From NCBI GenBank assembly GCA_937129395.1, contig CAKZNE010000321.1, positions 1 through 32,412 on the forward strand: a stretch of DNA of 32,412 nt, read 5' to 3'. Shown here piece after piece: positions 30,696 through 32,412 of this stretch (positions are counted from its first letter, which is position 1; each line of letters begins with the position of its first letter). This DNA is from an uncultured Cryomorphaceae bacterium (GTDB taxonomy: Bacteria > Bacteroidota > Bacteroidia > Flavobacteriales > Schleiferiaceae). Made by a program: the position numbers and the translations under genes. The notes beneath the pieces were generated by a model. The model worked only from the letters and a program-made list of their open reading frames with translations, did not search any database and was not told the DNA's origin.

Positions 30696-32412
30696 TGTTG
30701 AAGTATTTTTATTCCATCATCACCCTTTTAACTTGTTTGCAACTTTCGGCACAAGAGAGTTTCGATAGCAAACAAACCACCTCTAGTAATGTAAGGCTCA
30801 CCGTAACCAATATTGGAACTTTTGGTAATTCATTGGACGGTTATAGAGATGGAACAGGAAACCCATCCTGTGAATATCCTGCTGGTTCTGGAATTGAACA
30901 TTTATTCGAATCTGGCATTTGGTTAGGTGGAATTTCCAACAATGGTATTGCAGTATCTACCTCAGCATACGACAATACCTCTGGCTACACACCCGGAGCG
31001 CCTGGTTTTGAAATGACTGCGGAATTAGGGGCTGCACTAATTGAAAGAAGTTCCCTTTTTGACAGTAAATTTTATGATCCTCGGGCTGTTTCTCATCAAG
31101 ATTTTATAGCCCGCTTTTCCGATAAAAATGACAGGGTACCAACAGCAAGCGGGGATGGACCTTTTATCCAAAACCACGACAATATAATGAACGTGGATGT
31201 GACCATGGAAACCTACAACTGGAACTTCAATTTCAGTGACTTTATGGTGATTGTGAATATTGAATGTGTAAACAATGGCGCCAATACCTATGAGGATTTT
31301 TATGCAGCACTTTGGGGAAATACGGTTGTTCGAAATGTGAACCTTACCCCGGCCGGATCTGGAGGAGCTGAATTCTACAATAAAGGAGGAAATGGTTTTA
31401 TGGATTCCTTATCTATGGCTTATTGTTATGATGCACAAGGAGATTTAGGTTTTACAGAAAGTTATATCGGTCAACGTTTTTTAGGCGGCCAAGATAAAAA
31501 TGGATTTCACCATCCAAAATTAGATTCCACTTTTAATCTTCAAACTCAGAAATGGGAATTGGATGATTTTAATTTGATTTACAATGCTTGGACTTTCAAC
31601 GGAACTGCAGATCCTATTTATTTCTTCCCAGGAAATGAACAAGCTCGATATGCTAAAATGGTAAATGGCCTAAACCAACATCCATGTTGGGATGATCCAA
31701 CCGGAAGTGCATGTACTGGTAGCATAAGTAGAGATATTCAAGCAGAAATTAATACTGCAGGAAACCGATCTGATTTAGTTTCAGCAGGACCATTTGCTGA
31801 TTTTGCCCCAGGGGATACCATCAGTTTTGCTTTCGCTTATGTGCTAGCACGAAAAAACGACGATGGCAATCCAAATTCAGACAATACCTATGAGCAGCGT
31901 TTAAATTTGATGAGCAATTCCACCTGGGCGCAACAAGCTTTTAACGGAGAAGATCAAAATTTTAATGGTGTTTTGGATAGCGCTGAAGACTCTAATGGAG
32001 ATGGCATTTTGACTCGTTATATTTTACCCACACCTCCAGAAACTCCTCACACTAGAGTAATTCCAGGCGACAATTCCATTGACATTTATTGGGCCGATAA
32101 TTCCAGAAATACAATTGACCCTATTAGCAACGAAAAGGATTTTGAAGGATTTAGAGTTTATCTTTCTAAGTTGGGTTTTGATGTTGAAGGAGTACAAGAT
32201 TTGGCTCAAAGTTTTAATCTTATTTCGGAATACGATATTAAGGCAAATGGCTTTTTTAAAGAAACAGGTTTCGATTCAGTTCGTTTGGCCAGTCCTAAAT
32301 ACTTTGATGGCGATACTACCGCCTATTTATATAAATACAGCGTTGAAAACATCCCCAATGGATGGCAATACGCAGTAGCAATTACAGCCTTTGATAGAGG
32401 AAATCCAGAATC
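30695..32412 (+). CDS. Large secreted protein with calcium-binding-type loop (3' end outside window)
   Basis: An ORF open to the window end: 572 codons read without a stop. ATG 30695 overlaps the TAA of the exonuclease-family gene. Signal peptide MLKYFYSIITLLTCLQLSAQ. The mature part is Asn/Asp/Gly/aromatic-rich like extracellular Bacteroidota proteins. Around residues 425-440, DQNFNGVLDSAEDSNGDGIL is an Asp/Asn/Gly pattern like dockerin or thrombospondin-3 type Ca2+-binding loops. The last ~130 residues (DNSIDIYWADNS, FRVYLSK, YAVAITAFDRG) resemble a fibronectin-III-like domain. A T9SS tail is expected downstream but is not visible. Function unknown; probably co-expressed with the nuclease-like protein. 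Confidence 0.85.
   Translation, partial: MLKYFYSIITLLTCLQLSAQESFDSKQTTSSNVRLTVTNIGTFGNSLDGYRDGTGNPSCEYPAGSGIEHLFESGIWLGGISNNGIAVSTSAYDNTSGYTPGAPGFEMTAELGAALIERSSLFDSKFYDPRAVSHQDFIARFSDKNDRVPTASGDGPFIQNHDNIMNVDVTMETYNWNFNFSDFMVIVNIECVNNGANTYEDFYAALWGNTVVRNVNLTPAGSGGAEFYNKGGNGFMDSLSMAYCYDAQGDLGFTESYIGQRFLGGQDKNGFHHPKLDSTFNLQTQKWELDDFNLIYNAWTFNGTADPIYFFPGNEQARYAKMVNGLNQHPCWDDPTGSACTGSISRDIQAEINTAGNRSDLVSAGPFADFAPGDTISFAFAYVLARKNDDGNPNSDNTYEQRLNLMSNSTWAQQAFNGEDQNFNGVLDSAEDSNGDGILTRYILPTPPETPHTRVIPGDNSIDIYWADNSRNTIDPISNEKDFEGFRVYLSKLGFDVEGVQDLAQSFNLISEYDIKANGFFKETGFDSVRLASPKYFDGDTTAYLYKYSVENIPNGWQYAVAITAFDRGNPE

Noticed and set aside
1..32412. Insertion sequences, prophage genes, CRISPR arrays, rRNA genes
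   Set aside because: No transposase, integrase, phage, cas or rRNA features were seen in any frame.

Overview
The window is A+T-rich chromosomal DNA from a gliding/T9SS-type Bacteroidota, most likely Flavobacteriales. Evidence: two GldN-family proteins, several exported proteins ending in type IX secretion (T9SS) C-terminal sorting domains, a methionyl-tRNA synthetase with the KISTS form of the KMSKS loop, a DUF6089-like porin-type protein, and repeated promoter motifs of the Bacteroidota type (TAnnTTTG at -7). Most of it is ordinary core genome. Several genes start downstream of their longest ORF, and two genes run off the window ends (a gldN copy on the left, a large secreted protein on the right).

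Layout. 1-2701: two gldN-family genes flanking a FAD-dependent oxidoreductase. 2789-4735: an ABC-F ATPase. 4732-6147 (-): a secreted lipase/esterase with a T9SS tail. 6241-6768: a small lipoprotein. 6765-11680: an RNA-repair-like block. It has rtcB (-), a slipin/SPFH gene (-), an 843-bp non-coding stretch holding tRNA-like elements on the minus strand, and a divergent regulator gene (+) coding for a WYL-type HTH protein fused to a phytanoyl-CoA-dioxygenase-like (PhyH) domain. The stop codon of that gene lies in the 3' end of the first of two tRNA-Arg genes (CCG, CCU). 11982-15667: metG, an alpha/beta hydrolase and murI. 15733-20978 (-): a cell-envelope operon, DUF6089 protein - uppS - bamA - skp-like - skp-like, with a clear promoter and terminator. 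21038-22590 (-): CBS-domain protein and NAD kinase. 22627-24594 (+): pdxJ, LD-carboxypeptidase and a YraN-family protein. 24705-26745: a secreted protein of unknown function, an RluB-type pseudouridine synthase and a 78-residue unknown. 26868-32412: an AsmA-like protein, a secreted endonuclease/exonuclease/phosphatase with a T9SS tail, and an open-ended secreted protein.

The most interesting part is 6765-11680. RtcB and slipin are encoded together. Upstream of slipin on the same strand is a 57-nt tRNA-like fold with an acceptor stem, D-arm and T-arm but no anticodon arm. It is preceded by a second, perfect T-arm whose flanking strand competes for the same acceptor strand. SPFH/Band-7 proteins linked to RtcB and to a tRNA-like RNA have been reported in comparative genomics of RNA repair, so the core theme is known. 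The doubled T-arm arrangement, the WYL-PhyH fusion and the long hairpin between slipin and rtcB look like the parts worth following up.

Genome-style notes: all three convergent CDS pairs overlap by exactly four bases through palindromic stop codons (CTAG, TTAA, TTAA). Several promoters sit so close to the ATG that the mRNAs are probably leaderless or nearly so.
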